The notes beneath the pieces are model-generated. The model was not told the origin of the DNA and did no database searches. It saw only the letters and a program-made list of their open reading frames with translations. DNA of 30,078 nucleotides from QALR01 sp900552255. GTDB taxonomy: Bacteria > Bacillota > Clostridia > Oscillospirales > CAG-272. The stretch covers positions 1-30,078 of the forward strand of contig DBFVEH010000015.1 of the NCBI GenBank assembly GCA_048526005.1, written 5' to 3'. Made by a program: the position numbers and the translations under genes. Below, piece by piece: positions 21,490-28,992 of the stretch (position 1 is the first letter of the stretch; each line of letters begins with the position of its first letter).

Positions 21490-21801
21490 TTATCTTGCTT
21501 TTAAATTTTTCACCATAGAATAAATGATTTCAAGCTGTTCGTCGTTTAACGACTTCAAATCGTCATAAAGAGAGGAGAGCTTTTTCGGATTGTGCGCGTC
21601 GAAATCGAAAAAATCCATCGGCGTGATTTCCAAATAATCGCATATATAGAAGAATGCCATCATGGACGGGAGATTGTTGCCGTTTTCGATGTTGTTGATA
21701 TACCCTTGATTTTGGCCGATCGCCAAGCTCATTTCTCTTGCCGATACGTTTTTCAGCATACGGAGTTCAGAAAGCCTTTTTGCAAACGCCTTTTCAATCA
21801 T
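21490..21801 (-). CDS. XRE-family helix-turn-helix regulator (copy 2)
   Basis: 103 residues; AAGGTGG-type ribosome site upstream. Same architecture as copy 1: helix-turn-helix at about 6-63 (KRLSELRMLKNVSAREMSLA, IGQNQGYINNIENGNNLPS), then a helical tail (LKSLNDEQLEIIYSMVKNLKAR). The two genes are 94 bp apart in the same direction, evidently a tandem duplication followed by divergence. Each might form homo- or heterodimers. The upstream divergent region carries repeated TATAGTAAAAT motifs that could be its operators. Confidence 0.9.
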   Translation of the reverse strand: MIEKAFAKRLSELRMLKNVSAREMSLAIGQNQGYINNIENGNNLPSMMAFFYICDYLEITPMDFFDFDAHNPKKLSSLYDDLKSLNDEQLEIIYSMVKNLKAR

Positions 21802-21824
21802 ATTGGCTCACCACCTTCTATGCT

Positions 21825-21948
21825 ATTTTACTATACAAATATTGAATAATCGTCAGATTCAATCTTCAAATTGATCTTATATAGCATTTTAAACACGATA
21901 TGCGGCGAAAAACCTTTAGGATAATCATTTTACTATACCATCGTTGAA
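21825..21948. repeat. Imperfect 22-bp direct repeat in the XRE/unknown-gene divergent region
   Basis: ATTTTACTATAC followed by ten bases ending TTGAA occurs at 21825-21846 and 21927-21948, 102 bp apart. On the minus strand this reads TTCAA-N5-GTATAGTAAAAT. Both lie upstream of the XRE gene and may be binding sites for one of the paired regulators. Confidence 0.6.
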
Positions 21949-21977
21949 AAAATAATTGATTAAATCATCAATTTCTA

Positions 21978-22022
21978 TTGAAATATCTTTTTTAATATGA
22001 TATTATTTATTCGGAACCGAAT
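21978..22022 (+). promoter_or_regulatory. Promoter and start-site dyad for the unknown gene at 22058
   Basis: TTGAAA (21978-21983), 17-bp spacer, TATTAT (22001-22006). A dyad ATTCGG-AA-CCGAAT (22009-22022) covers the predicted transcription start, and another (ATTGAT/ATCAAT, 21955-21972) abuts the -35 box. Confidence 0.6.
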
Positions 22023-22057
22023 GGAAGAATTTAATTAAATTGGAGAAAAATGAAAAA

Positions 22058-22417
22058 ATGACGTCTATTCGGCTGGAAATGAAAGAAAAATGGCGGCAGA
22101 TGCAGTTTGAGGATGAGATCGCAGCTTGGGAAATGTACTGCTGCTTTGAAACGCATCCGGAGTGGCTGGACCTGCCTGACGGTTTGCACGTCTATCATAC
22201 GGTAAAAAATTTGGCGGTGCTCTACAATCAAAAATTGACGGGCGACAGCTATGAATCCACTGAGAAGGCGGTTTCTCTTGCGGCGAAATTGCTTGGCGAA
22301 GAGAAAGCTGTTTCTGAGCCGCCTCAGAGGCTATGGGAGCATTTTCTGCATTATCGGGAATTTGAAAACAAATTGCTTGCGTATGCTTTGATCGCGGATG
22401 GGGTCATAGAGCTTTAG
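22058..22417 (+). CDS. Hypothetical protein of unknown family
   Basis: 119 residues from ATG 22058 (GGAG 12 nt upstream); a TTG start at 22040 would add six residues. An ATG at 22050 is out of frame and meets TGA after two codons. The protein is soluble, acidic and predicted helical, rich in Trp, Glu and Leu (EMKEKWRQMQFEDEIAAWEMY, HPEWLDLPDGLHVYHT, LWEHFLHYREFENKLLAYALI). No signal peptide, membrane helix or known motif was recognised. It is divergent from the XRE pair and may be their target. Confidence 0.7.
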   Translation: MTSIRLEMKEKWRQMQFEDEIAAWEMYCCFETHPEWLDLPDGLHVYHTVKNLAVLYNQKLTGDSYESTEKAVSLAAKLLGEEKAVSEPPQRLWEHFLHYREFENKLLAYALIADGVIEL

Positions 22418-22473
22418 CGATATATTTTGGTCGTTTAGACTTCGATTAAAAGATCGAGCTCATATCCAAACAA

Positions 22474-22507
22474 AAAAAGCCTTCGGGCTTTTGCCCGAAA
22501 GCTTTTT
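22474..22507. terminator. Bidirectional terminator
   Basis: AAAAAGCCTTCGGGC (22474-22488) pairs with 22493-22507 with one G-U around TTTT. It lies between the unknown plus-strand gene and the minus-strand zinc-ribbon gene. Confidence 0.9.
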
Positions 22508-22544
22508 GATGGAGTCGAGTTCGTTTTGCGGCTTGTTTTTGGAG

Positions 22545-22733
22545 TCAAAACAGCGTGCATCCGATCTCCTTGAAGTATTTGATTTTTTCTTCGATGACGG
22601 CGCGGTCTACTTTCAGCGCTTTGGCAAGGCAGTCGATACAGAGGTATTCCTCCGCGTCGCGATAGATGAGCCGGCGGTAGATCGCTGCCTCGTCGCTTTT
22701 CAAAAGCCTGCCGCATTCCTTGCAGTTTGCCAT
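22545..22733 (-). CDS. Small zinc-ribbon-like protein
   Basis: 62 residues; AAAGGA lies 8 nt before the ATG. Two Cys pairs, C4-KE-C7 (MANCKECG) and C32-ID-C35 (LCIDCLAKAL), fit a treble-clef or ribbon zinc site; C59 is extra. A basic helix follows the second pair (KVDRAVIEEKIKYFKEIGC). Probably cytosolic. It is 48 bp downstream of the alpha-galactosidase gene on the same strand with no terminator between, so co-transcription is likely. Function unknown. Confidence 0.8.
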   Translation of the reverse strand: MANCKECGRLLKSDEAAIYRRLIYRDAEEYLCIDCLAKALKVDRAVIEEKIKYFKEIGCTLF

Positions 22734-22781
22734 AAAATATCCTTTACAACAGACGGGGTAAAGCTGTCCTCTCTGTTTTGA

Positions 22782-23912
22782 TTACAGCTTGACGAGCTTT
22801 CCCGTGAAGACCTTGCAGTCGCCGGCGGGGACTCTCGCTTCCACATATTCACGGCAGACGCCGACATGCTCTCCCGTAAAGGCGTCGGTCACATCGAAGC
22901 CCCAGCCGCAAAGCGGATCCAGCCCGATTTCATAGTAGGGGATCATGAAGGTTTTGTCCGTGTCATAATTGTTGAAGAAGCCGAAAGCAAAGCGTCTATT
23001 TGATAAATGACGGAACAGCAGAAGCGCCTCGCGCGAGCCGGCGTTATCCGCGATGAACATCGGCGGGCGCGTGTCCTTATCCTGATTGATGGCGATGAGG
23101 TTTTTGTTCGTGAGAAGCGCATGTACCTCCGGCGTCATGTCCCTCACGTCGCAGCCGATCATAAGCGGGGACATCATCATGCACCAAAGCGCAAAATGAT
23201 AACGGTACTGCGCGTCCGTACAGCCGGATTCCACCCCGACGTTGCCCTTGCCCTTCATGCCGACGACGAGCATATCGATGTCGTTGAAGCAGCCCGCTGC
23301 GGAGTAGCCAAGCTTATCCTTTTGGCTTTCGGAGAGCTTGCGGATGGATTCAAAGGAATCAAAGATATCGCCGGTCGAGCGGTACATGTCCACCCCGGCT
23401 GAACGCGCCCATGTCTCGACCTGCGCATTGCCCCAGTTGCAGGCGGAATAGAGAATGTCGCGCTTCGTGGATTTGAGTGCGAGCGCCATGCGGTTATAGG
23501 AGAGGTGGCTCTGCATCGACGGATGATAGCAGTTGTCGTATTTGAGAAAGTCCACGCCGATATCGGCGAAGTAGGCCGCATCGTCGAACTCATGTCCCCA
23601 GCTTCCGGGATATCCTGCGCAGGTCTTGACGCCGCAGCAGGAATACATGCCGAATTTCAGTCCCTTGGAGTGGACATAATCCGCGACGGCTTTCATGCCA
23701 TGCGGGAATTTTTCCGGATCGGCGACGAGCATGCCGTTTTTGTCGCGTTCGCGCAGGCTCCAGCAGTCGTCGATGACAAGGTATCGGTAGCCGGCGTCGA
23801 GCATGCCATGCTCGACCATGGCGTCGGCGGTTTCCTTGATCATATCCTCACTGATATTGTTGCCGAAGGTGTTCCATGAGTTCCAGCCCATGGGCGGTGT
23901 TTTGGCTAACAT
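22782..23912 (-). CDS. Glycoside hydrolase family 27 (alpha-galactosidase-like)
   Basis: 376 residues; AAGGAGA lies 7 nt before the ATG. It opens TPPMGWNSWNTFG (5-17), the family hallmark, then YLVIDDCWS (44-52). The nucleophile is D126 in LKYDNCY (123-129), and the acid/base lies in FNDIDMLVVG (209-218, D211/D213). A C-terminal beta domain (about 290-376) follows. There is no signal peptide, so it acts on imported oligosaccharides such as melibiose or raffinose-type sugars. GH27 also contains N-acetylgalactosaminidases and arabinopyranosidases, and these cannot be told apart here. No sugar transporter is adjacent. Confidence 0.93.
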   Translation of the reverse strand: MLAKTPPMGWNSWNTFGNNISEDMIKETADAMVEHGMLDAGYRYLVIDDCWSLRERDKNGMLVADPEKFPHGMKAVADYVHSKGLKFGMYSCCGVKTCAGYPGSWGHEFDDAAYFADIGVDFLKYDNCYHPSMQSHLSYNRMALALKSTKRDILYSACNWGNAQVETWARSAGVDMYRSTGDIFDSFESIRKLSESQKDKLGYSAAGCFNDIDMLVVGMKGKGNVGVESGCTDAQYRYHFALWCMMMSPLMIGCDVRDMTPEVHALLTNKNLIAINQDKDTRPPMFIADNAGSREALLLFRHLSNRRFAFGFFNNYDTDKTFMIPYYEIGLDPLCGWGFDVTDAFTGEHVGVCREYVEARVPAGDCKVFTGKLVKL

Positions 23913-24019
23913 ATGTATGTCTCCTTGTTCTTTCTCTCTGTATTTTATGGCTTTGGAAATTTCGGAATGACGCCGTCCGGCAATATATCGGGCGGCGCTT
24001 TTTATCCGAAGCCATTTTC

Positions 24020-24047
24020 ATTATATCGGGACAGATGGGTTTGTCAA
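24020..24047 (-). promoter_or_regulatory. Promoter of the GH27 gene
   Basis: Minus strand TTGACA (24042-24047) and TATAAT (24020-24025), 16-bp spacer. The leader contains a hairpin (GCCGTCCG/CGGGCGGC, 23972-23996). Confidence 0.8.
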
Positions 24048-24075
24048 GCGGATAACGGAAATTTGCGGAATAAAA

Positions 24076-24387
24076 TTATTCGGCCAGCAGGGAAAGGACT
24101 GCATCGCGGGATTTGAAACCGACGGAGGTGCGGACGATCTCTCCGTTTTTCATCACGACAAGCGTCGGGACGCTCATGATGCCGAAGCGTTCCGTAAGAG
24201 ACGGCTCCTCGTCGATGTCGATCTTACATATCTTGATTTCCGGATGCTCCTCGGCGATGCTGTCCACGACGGGAGAAAGCATCTTGCAGGGACCGCACCA
24301 GGTCGCGAAAAAATCGATAAGCACGGGTTTGTCCGATTGCAATACCTCGGTTTCAAAATTTTCGTTTGTGATTTTCGTAACAGCCAT
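24076..24387 (-). CDS. trxA: Thioredoxin
   Basis: 103 residues, the standard length, with AAAGGAGG before the ATG. The redox site is W30-C31-G-P-C34 in FFATWCGPCK. The structural cis-proline is P75 in MSVPTLVVMKNG, and the buried Asp is in VLIDFFA. A cytosolic dithiol-disulfide carrier for ribonucleotide reductase, peroxiredoxins and other targets. No thioredoxin reductase gene is adjacent. The downstream GH27 gene has its own promoter. Confidence 0.96.
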   Translation of the reverse strand: MAVTKITNENFETEVLQSDKPVLIDFFATWCGPCKMLSPVVDSIAEEHPEIKICKIDIDEEPSLTERFGIMSVPTLVVMKNGEIVRTSVGFKSRDAVLSLLAE

Positions 24388-24481
24388 ATGAAAACCTCCT
24401 TTGCTTTTTTATTATTTTACACGGTTTTGCGGCAAATATCTATGGGTTTGCATGAAAAAAATGTATTTTTCGGGAATGGAC

Positions 24482-24510
24482 TTGATTTATCGGGTCGTTT
24501 CCGTTATACT
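24482..24510 (+). promoter_or_regulatory. Promoter upstream of the dCMP deaminase leader
   Basis: TTGATT (24482-24487), 17-bp spacer, TATACT (24505-24510). The start near 24517 gives a leader of about 200 nt before the gene. Confidence 0.65.
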
Positions 24511-24719
24511 GAATATCATATAAGAAAAGCCGGAGGAATTGACGGCTGCCGCGAATCTTCCGGCTTTTACGGATATCCGTTTCGGAAAATAAGGGATTGG
24601 CTTTGGTTTTCCGTAGAACGGCGCAGAGGCTTTCCGTTTTGCGGACAAGCCTCCCGAAGCTCGGACAAACTTATATTTTTATATAGCTGCCGTAATGGCC
24701 GGCGGAGAGGAATCAGACT
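24511..24719 (+). ncRNA. Long structured leader before the dCMP deaminase gene (candidate cis-regulatory RNA)
   Basis: No ORF with a ribosome site fits here. AAAAGCCGGA (24525-24534) pairs with TCCGGCTTTT (24559-24568). ACGGATATCCGT (24569-24580) is a perfect palindrome. CGGAAAA (24583-24589) pairs with TTTTCCG (24607-24613). AACGG (24617-24621) pairs with CCGTT (24634-24638), while GAGGCTT (24626-24632) pairs with AAGCCTC (24647-24653); the last two interlock as a pseudoknot. TATAT/ATATA precedes the ribosome site. No known riboswitch class was recognised. Confidence 0.5.
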
Positions 24720-25208
24720 ATGCCAAGACCGGACAAAATCAATTATTATTTGGACATCGCCGAAACGGTGTCAAAGAGAAGCACCTGTTTGCGCAAGCAT
24801 TATGGGGCAATCATCGTCAAAAACGATATAATAATATCGACGGGCTACAACGGCGCGCCTCGGGGCAGGAAGAATTGTTCGGATATGGGCTACTGCAAGC
24901 GGGACGAACTGGGGATCCCGCGCGGCGAGCGGTATGAGATGTGCCGTTCCGTCCACGCCGAGGCAAACGCTATCATCGCGGCCGACCGCGACAAGATGCT
25001 CGGCTCCACGCTGTATATGGCGTGCGAGGATCCGAAAACGGGCGGGATCGTCGGCGGTGTCTGCTCGTGTATGATGTGCAAGAAGCTTGTGATCAACGCA
25101 GGGATCCGTGAGGTGATCGTCAGAGAAACGCCGGATACGTTTACGGTCTACGACGTTTCCGCATGGATCGAGGACGACGACAGTATGACGGGAAAATTCG
25201 GATACTGA
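24720..25208 (+). CDS. Deoxycytidylate (dCMP) deaminase family protein
   Basis: 162 residues; GGAGAGG lies about 11 nt before the ATG. Zinc-dependent deamination of dCMP to dUMP, feeding thymidylate synthesis. The zinc/proton-shuttle motif is SVHAEANAI (78-86, H79 and E81), and the second zinc pair is C117-MM-C120 in VCSCMMCKK, where the usual Pro before the first Cys is Ser. TGYNGAPRG (41-49) is the substrate loop shared with ComEB/T4 dCMP deaminases. The long structured leader may regulate it. Its pyrimidine role fits the nucleotidase YfbR and PyrG elsewhere in the window. Confidence 0.92.
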   Translation: MPRPDKINYYLDIAETVSKRSTCLRKHYGAIIVKNDIIISTGYNGAPRGRKNCSDMGYCKRDELGIPRGERYEMCRSVHAEANAIIAADRDKMLGSTLYMACEDPKTGGIVGGVCSCMMCKKLVINAGIREVIVRETPDTFTVYDVSAWIEDDDSMTGKFGY

Positions 25209-25220
25209 TGAAAGAAAAGT

Positions 25221-25244
25221 AAAACCTCACGGGCGTGAGGTTTT
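25221..25244. terminator. Bidirectional terminator between dCMP deaminase and spoVG
   Basis: AAAACCTCAC (25221-25230) pairs perfectly with GTGAGGTTTT (25235-25244) around loop GGGC. The T-run on the plus strand is short. Confidence 0.8.
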
Positions 25245-25255
25245 AACTTGTTTAT

Positions 25256-25570
25256 TTATTCGTGATCTTGCGTGGATGTGGAGACGGCCGCGGTTTCGGG
25301 ATTCTCTTCGATTTCTTTCAGCCGCTCAAAATAGGCGTCGATGACCGCGGTTTCAAGCATGCTCCGCGATGCGGCATTGATGGGATGCACGATATCTCTG
25401 TAGGTGCCGTCCGGATTCTTTCTGCTCGGCATGACAACAAAATATTTATCGCGTGCATTGATGACCTTGACGTCGTGAAGGGCAAGCTCGTTGTCGAACG
25501 TGACCGAAACGATCGCCTTCATAGGGCCCTCATCAAAAACCTTTCTTACTCTTACATCTGTGATTTGCAT
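25256..25570 (-). CDS. spoVG: SpoVG, RNA/DNA-binding regulatory protein
   Basis: 104 residues; AAGGAGG lies 8 nt before the ATG. The family core is intact: MQITDVRVRKV, MKAIVSVTFDNELALHDVKVI (17-37), and FVVMPSRKNPDGTYRDIVHPI (44-64), the conserved surface loop. The acidic Ser/Thr-rich tail is variable. SpoVG is a small nucleic-acid-binding regulator, known for roles in asymmetric septation during sporulation and in cell-envelope gene control. It is divergent from murC; proximity of spoVG to murC is seen in many clostridia. Supports a spore-forming lineage but does not prove sporulation. Confidence 0.96.
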   Translation of the reverse strand: MQITDVRVRKVFDEGPMKAIVSVTFDNELALHDVKVINARDKYFVVMPSRKNPDGTYRDIVHPINAASRSMLETAVIDAYFERLKEIEENPETAAVSTSTQDHE

Positions 25571-25833
25571 GTTATTAGCCTCCTTGCAGGAATTTATTCA
25601 TCGTCTGTGTCTCTATTGTATCGCAGAATTGTGAATAGTTTTTAGCCGCAAAGTAAGAAGATTTTTAACTTTACACGGAAAAACGGACTTTTTCGTCGCA
25701 AAATGCGGCGGATATCAAATTTATCTTGAAACGGCGGGGAAAATGCGGCAGCCGTGCCTTGAGAGTGCTTCGCCGGAGAGGCTGAGGCGCCGTCATTTTT
25801 CTTGCCGATATGATTTTGGAACGGAGCTTTTCT

Positions 25834-27219
25834 ATGAATGATTCTATCAACCTTGTGATGCAAACTGCAAAGCGTATTTTTTTCGTGGGGATCGGCGGCA
25901 TCAGCATGTCGAGCCTTGCTTTTGTCTGCCTCGAGCGGGGCTATGACGTCCGTGGCTCAGACAGGGTTCGCTCTCCGATGACCGAACGGCTCGAGCGCGC
26001 GGGGATCCCTGTCGTTTACGAGCACCGTGCGGATAATATCGGCGGCTGTGACGCGGTCGTATATACGGGCGCCGTCTCGATGGAAAATCCGGAGCTTGCC
26101 GCGGCGGCGGCGCAGGGGATCCCCGCCATCTACCGTGCGGACCTGCTCGGCTATATCATGAAGGATTATACGCATCGCATCGGAATTTCCGGTATGCACG
26201 GCAAATCGACCGCCACCTCGATGATGGCGCACATGTTCCTTGCCGCGGACAGGCGGCCGACTGTGCTCTCCGGCGCGGAGACCAATGAGATGGGCGGGGC
26301 GTATACCATCGGCGGCCGCGACTACTTTATTTTTGAAGCATGCGAATATAAGGACTCGTTCCTCTGCTTTTATCCGACGGTTTCCGTCGTTTTGGATATC
26401 GACGTAGATCACACGGACTATTTTTCCGGCGGAATCGGACAAATCGAAAAATCCTTTGCAAAATACGCGCGTCTCCCGTTTGAATCGCAGAATGCGCTGC
26501 CGTTCACCGTGGCAAATGCCGACGACGACAATATAAGGGAATCGCTCACGGATATTCCCGTTCTTGTCACCTTCGGCATCAAAAACGCGGCGGACTATAC
26601 GGCGGAGAACATTGTGATATCGGAGGGACGCCCGTCCTTCGATATTCGGAAAGGGGACGAAATCCTCGCGCATATCGACCTTGCCGTATACGGCTACCAT
26701 AATATATATAATGCGCTTGCCGCGGCGGCCGTCGGAGATAGACTTGGGATATCTGCGGCGGATATCGCGTCGTCTCTTGCCACCTTTGAGGGACTTCGCC
26801 GCCGCTTTGAATACAAATGCACGGTGAACGGCGCGCGGGTTTACATCGATTACGCGCATCATCCGCGCGAGATTGCGGCGACGCTGCGCGCGGCGAAGAG
26901 TATGGCGCACGGCCGTCTGCTCTGCTTTTTTGAGCCGCATACATATTCGCGCACGGCGGCGCTTTGGGACGGCTTTACCCGCTGCTTTGAGGAAGCGGAT
27001 GCTGTATATTTTTTGGATATTTATGCAGCAAGGGAAGAGAATGTTTACGGCGTATCCTCCGAAAAGCTCGCCGCCGCCACGCCGAACGCCGGATACATAG
27101 CCTCCTATTCGCAGGCGGCTGAGACGATCCGCCGGGATGCGCGTCCCGGCGACACCGTGATGATCCTCGGGGCGGGAACGGTCGACCATGTGGCGGAGCT
27201 TTTGAAGGAAAATGAATAA
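25834..27219 (+). CDS. murC: UDP-N-acetylmuramate-L-alanine ligase
   Basis: Adds L-alanine to UDP-MurNAc, the first amino acid of the peptidoglycan stem. 461 residues from ATG 25834 (GGAG 7 nt upstream). The N-terminal Rossmann domain has FVGIGGISMSSLA (17-29). The central ATPase domain has GMHGKSTATSMMAH (120-133), where the usual G-T-H-G-K-T is G-M-H-G-K-S, then ACEYKDSFL and DIDVDHTDYF. The C-terminal domain has RRRFEYK, DYAHHP and FEPHTYSRT, the classic Mur ligase motif. Complete. It stands away from a division-wall cluster, beside spoVG. Its stop codon overlaps the first ARG-box-like site of the transporter. Confidence 0.95.
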   Translation: MNDSINLVMQTAKRIFFVGIGGISMSSLAFVCLERGYDVRGSDRVRSPMTERLERAGIPVVYEHRADNIGGCDAVVYTGAVSMENPELAAAAAQGIPAIYRADLLGYIMKDYTHRIGISGMHGKSTATSMMAHMFLAADRRPTVLSGAETNEMGGAYTIGGRDYFIFEACEYKDSFLCFYPTVSVVLDIDVDHTDYFSGGIGQIEKSFAKYARLPFESQNALPFTVANADDDNIRESLTDIPVLVTFGIKNAADYTAENIVISEGRPSFDIRKGDEILAHIDLAVYGYHNIYNALAAAAVGDRLGISAADIASSLATFEGLRRRFEYKCTVNGARVYIDYAHHPREIAATLRAAKSMAHGRLLCFFEPHTYSRTAALWDGFTRCFEEADAVYFLDIYAAREENVYGVSSEKLAAATPNAGYIASYSQAAETIRRDARPGDTVMILGAGTVDHVAELLKENE

Positions 27220-27277
27220 AATTTCATTCCGGTGCATGAAAATGAAAATTTATTCAAAAAATATGAATAAATTTTCA
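27213..27277 (+). promoter_or_regulatory. Three ARG-box-like operators upstream of the amino-acid transporter
   Basis: TGAATAAAATTTCA (27213-27226), TGAAAATTTATTCA (27243-27256) and TGAATAAATTTTCA (27264-27277) each differ by about one base from the ArgR/AhrC palindrome TGAAT-N4-ATTCA. The last two are centred exactly 21 bp apart, the spacing of paired ARG boxes, and together form a 12-bp perfect inverted repeat. They end 8 bp before the -35 box. Confidence 0.7.
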
Positions 27278-27285
27278 AAAAATGC

Positions 27286-27314
27286 TTGACAAATCGGAAA
27301 ATCTGTTGTATAAT
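27286..27314 (+). promoter_or_regulatory. Consensus promoter of the amino-acid ABC transporter
   Basis: Perfect TTGACA (27286-27291), 17-bp spacer, perfect TATAAT (27309-27314). Confidence 0.9.
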
Positions 27315-27356
27315 CACAGCATAAAAATTCAAAAACTTCTTTGGAGGAATTTCAAA

Positions 27357-28205
27357 ATGAAAAAGATCATTTCCATCATGCTTGCGGCGATGCTTGCCGC
27401 CGGCTGTCTTTTGATGGCGGGCTGCGGAAAAAAGGACACGATCATCGTGCAGACGAACGCATATTTCGCTCCGTTTGAGTATTATGACGGCACGACTATC
27501 GTCGGCGTCGACGTCGATATCATGAACAAGGTCGGCGAGAAGCTCGGCAAAAAGGTCGAATTTGACAACAAATCTTTTTCCGTCATTATCGATAACGTGG
27601 CAGCCGGTAAAATTTGCGATGTCGGCGCGGCGGGAATCACCGTCACGGATGAGCGCAAGGAAAAGGTGGATTTTTCCGATACATATTTTACCTCCGTTCA
27701 GTATGTCATCTATAAGACCGGTACCATGACGACCGACGGAACGGACGGCGACATCGATTATATCCTTTGGGACAGCCTTGCCGGCAAAAAGATCGGCGTT
27801 CAGCGGGATACCACGGGCGACATTTATGTCGATGGAGAGATCAATGCGACGGAGGACGACGAGGACTACGGCTATAACGGCGTTCTGCTCGGCACGGGAG
27901 CCTCTCTTTCCCGGTTTGACAGCGCGCAGCTTGCGGCGGACGCGGTCAAGGCCAATCAGGTGGACGTCGTTGTCGTTGACCAGCTTCCCGCATCCTATAT
28001 CGTCGATAAGAACAGCGGCTTTGAATGCGCGGCGCTTTACTATGCCGGCTCCGACGGCGAGGCGCCGAGTCCCACCGAGGAATCCTATGCGATCTGCGTG
28101 ACCAAGGGCAATACGGAACTTCTCGACGCCATCAACGAGGTTTTGGCGGAGCTGGGCTCGGACGGCATTGAAAAGCTGGTCAAGCAGCATATGGGCATCG
28201 AATAA
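27357..28205 (+). CDS. Amino-acid ABC transporter, substrate-binding lipoprotein
   Basis: 282 residues from ATG 27357, with GGAGG 9 nt upstream. A lipoprotein signal ends in LLMAGC with lipidation at C23 (a second AAGC at 17 is less likely). The mature protein is a family 3 solute-binding protein: YFAPFEYYDGTTIVGVDVDIM (about 37-57, ligand lobe 1), GAAGITVTDERKEKVDFSDTYF (typical ITxTxER), LAGKKIGVQRDTTGD and VDVVVVDQLPA. It captures an amino acid outside the membrane. The ARG-box-like sites suggest arginine, ornithine or a related amino acid, whereas the family alone would also allow glutamine or cystine. Confidence 0.93.
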   Translation: MKKIISIMLAAMLAAGCLLMAGCGKKDTIIVQTNAYFAPFEYYDGTTIVGVDVDIMNKVGEKLGKKVEFDNKSFSVIIDNVAAGKICDVGAAGITVTDERKEKVDFSDTYFTSVQYVIYKTGTMTTDGTDGDIDYILWDSLAGKKIGVQRDTTGDIYVDGEINATEDDEDYGYNGVLLGTGASLSRFDSAQLAADAVKANQVDVVVVDQLPASYIVDKNSGFECAALYYAGSDGEAPSPTEESYAICVTKGNTELLDAINEVLAELGSDGIEKLVKQHMGIE

Positions 28206-28230
28206 AATCATTCTGAGAAATATACGGGAG

Positions 28231-28262
28231 ATAGGAACTGCATGGAGATATGCAGTTCCTAT
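28231..28262 (+). promoter_or_regulatory. Intercistronic hairpin between binding protein and permease
   Basis: ATAGGAACTGCAT (28231-28243) pairs perfectly with 28250-28262 around GGAGAT, without a T-run. A likely mRNA-stabilising or processing stem allowing more binding protein than permease, a common pattern in such operons. Confidence 0.65.
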
Positions 28263-28296
28263 CCATGTTGAAAGCATTGAAAGGAATGGAACGGGA

Positions 28297-28992
28297 ATGA
28301 AATTTTTTAGTGATGTCGCGCAATGCTTTACCAATGAGAAATATTTTTCGGCGCTGCTCGAAGGCCTGCGGCTGACGCTTCTGATTTCCGTCGGCGCCGC
28401 GATCATCGGACTTTTTCTCGGCACGCTCGTCGCCCTTGTGAAGCTTTCCAATCAAAAAAGCGGCTGGATGAAGCTTCCGCATGCGATCTGCAATCTGTAT
28501 ATCATCGTCATTCGCGGCACGCCGATGGCGGTCCAGCTTTTTATCATGGCGTTTGTCATTTTCGCCATCCGCGGATTTCCTCAGTGGATCACGGCGATTC
28601 TCGCTTTCGGCATCAATTCCGGCGCTTATGTGGCGGAGAATATCCGCGCGGGGATCCTCTCGGTCGATATCGGGCAGACGGAGGCCGGCCGCGCGCTGGG
28701 ACTTACGCAGGGGATCACGATGCGAAAGGTGATCATTCCGCAGGCGATCAAAAACGTCATTCCCGCGATCGGAAACGAGCTGATCGCACTGATCAAGGAG
28801 ACGTCGATCGTGAGTATGATCGGCATGTTCGATCTGACCGCCGCGGCGCAGAATATCGGCAGCGGGCACAATCTCGCGAGCTATATCGCGCCGATGATGG
28901 TGGCGGCGCTTTTCTATCTTGTGATCGTATATGCGCTCACTTTTGTGGTAAAGAAAATCGAAAGGAGGCTGCGTTCCGGTGATAAGCGTTAA
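28297..28992 (+). CDS. Amino-acid ABC transporter permease
   Basis: 231 residues from ATG 28297; the upstream in-frame ATG at 28168 lies in the preceding gene. It has about five membrane helices, starting with GLRLTLLISVGAAIIGLFLGTLVALV (residues 24-48). The family signature RGTPMAVQLFI is near 73-83. The EAA loop, EAGRALGLTQGITMRKVIIPQA, is near 129-150; it contacts the ATPase. The protein forms the membrane channel as a homodimer of the His/Glu/Gln/Arg type. Its end overlaps the ATPase gene by 14 bp. Confidence 0.93.
   Translation: MKFFSDVAQCFTNEKYFSALLEGLRLTLLISVGAAIIGLFLGTLVALVKLSNQKSGWMKLPHAICNLYIIVIRGTPMAVQLFIMAFVIFAIRGFPQWITAILAFGINSGAYVAENIRAGILSVDIGQTEAGRALGLTQGITMRKVIIPQAIKNVIPAIGNELIALIKETSIVSMIGMFDLTAAAQNIGSGHNLASYIAPMMVAALFYLVIVYALTFVVKKIERRLRSGDKR

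Noticed and set aside
23972..24003. Hairpin plus T-run upstream of the GH27 gene as a plus-strand terminator
   Set aside because: No plus-strand gene lies upstream of it; on the minus strand it is only a leader hairpin without a T-run.
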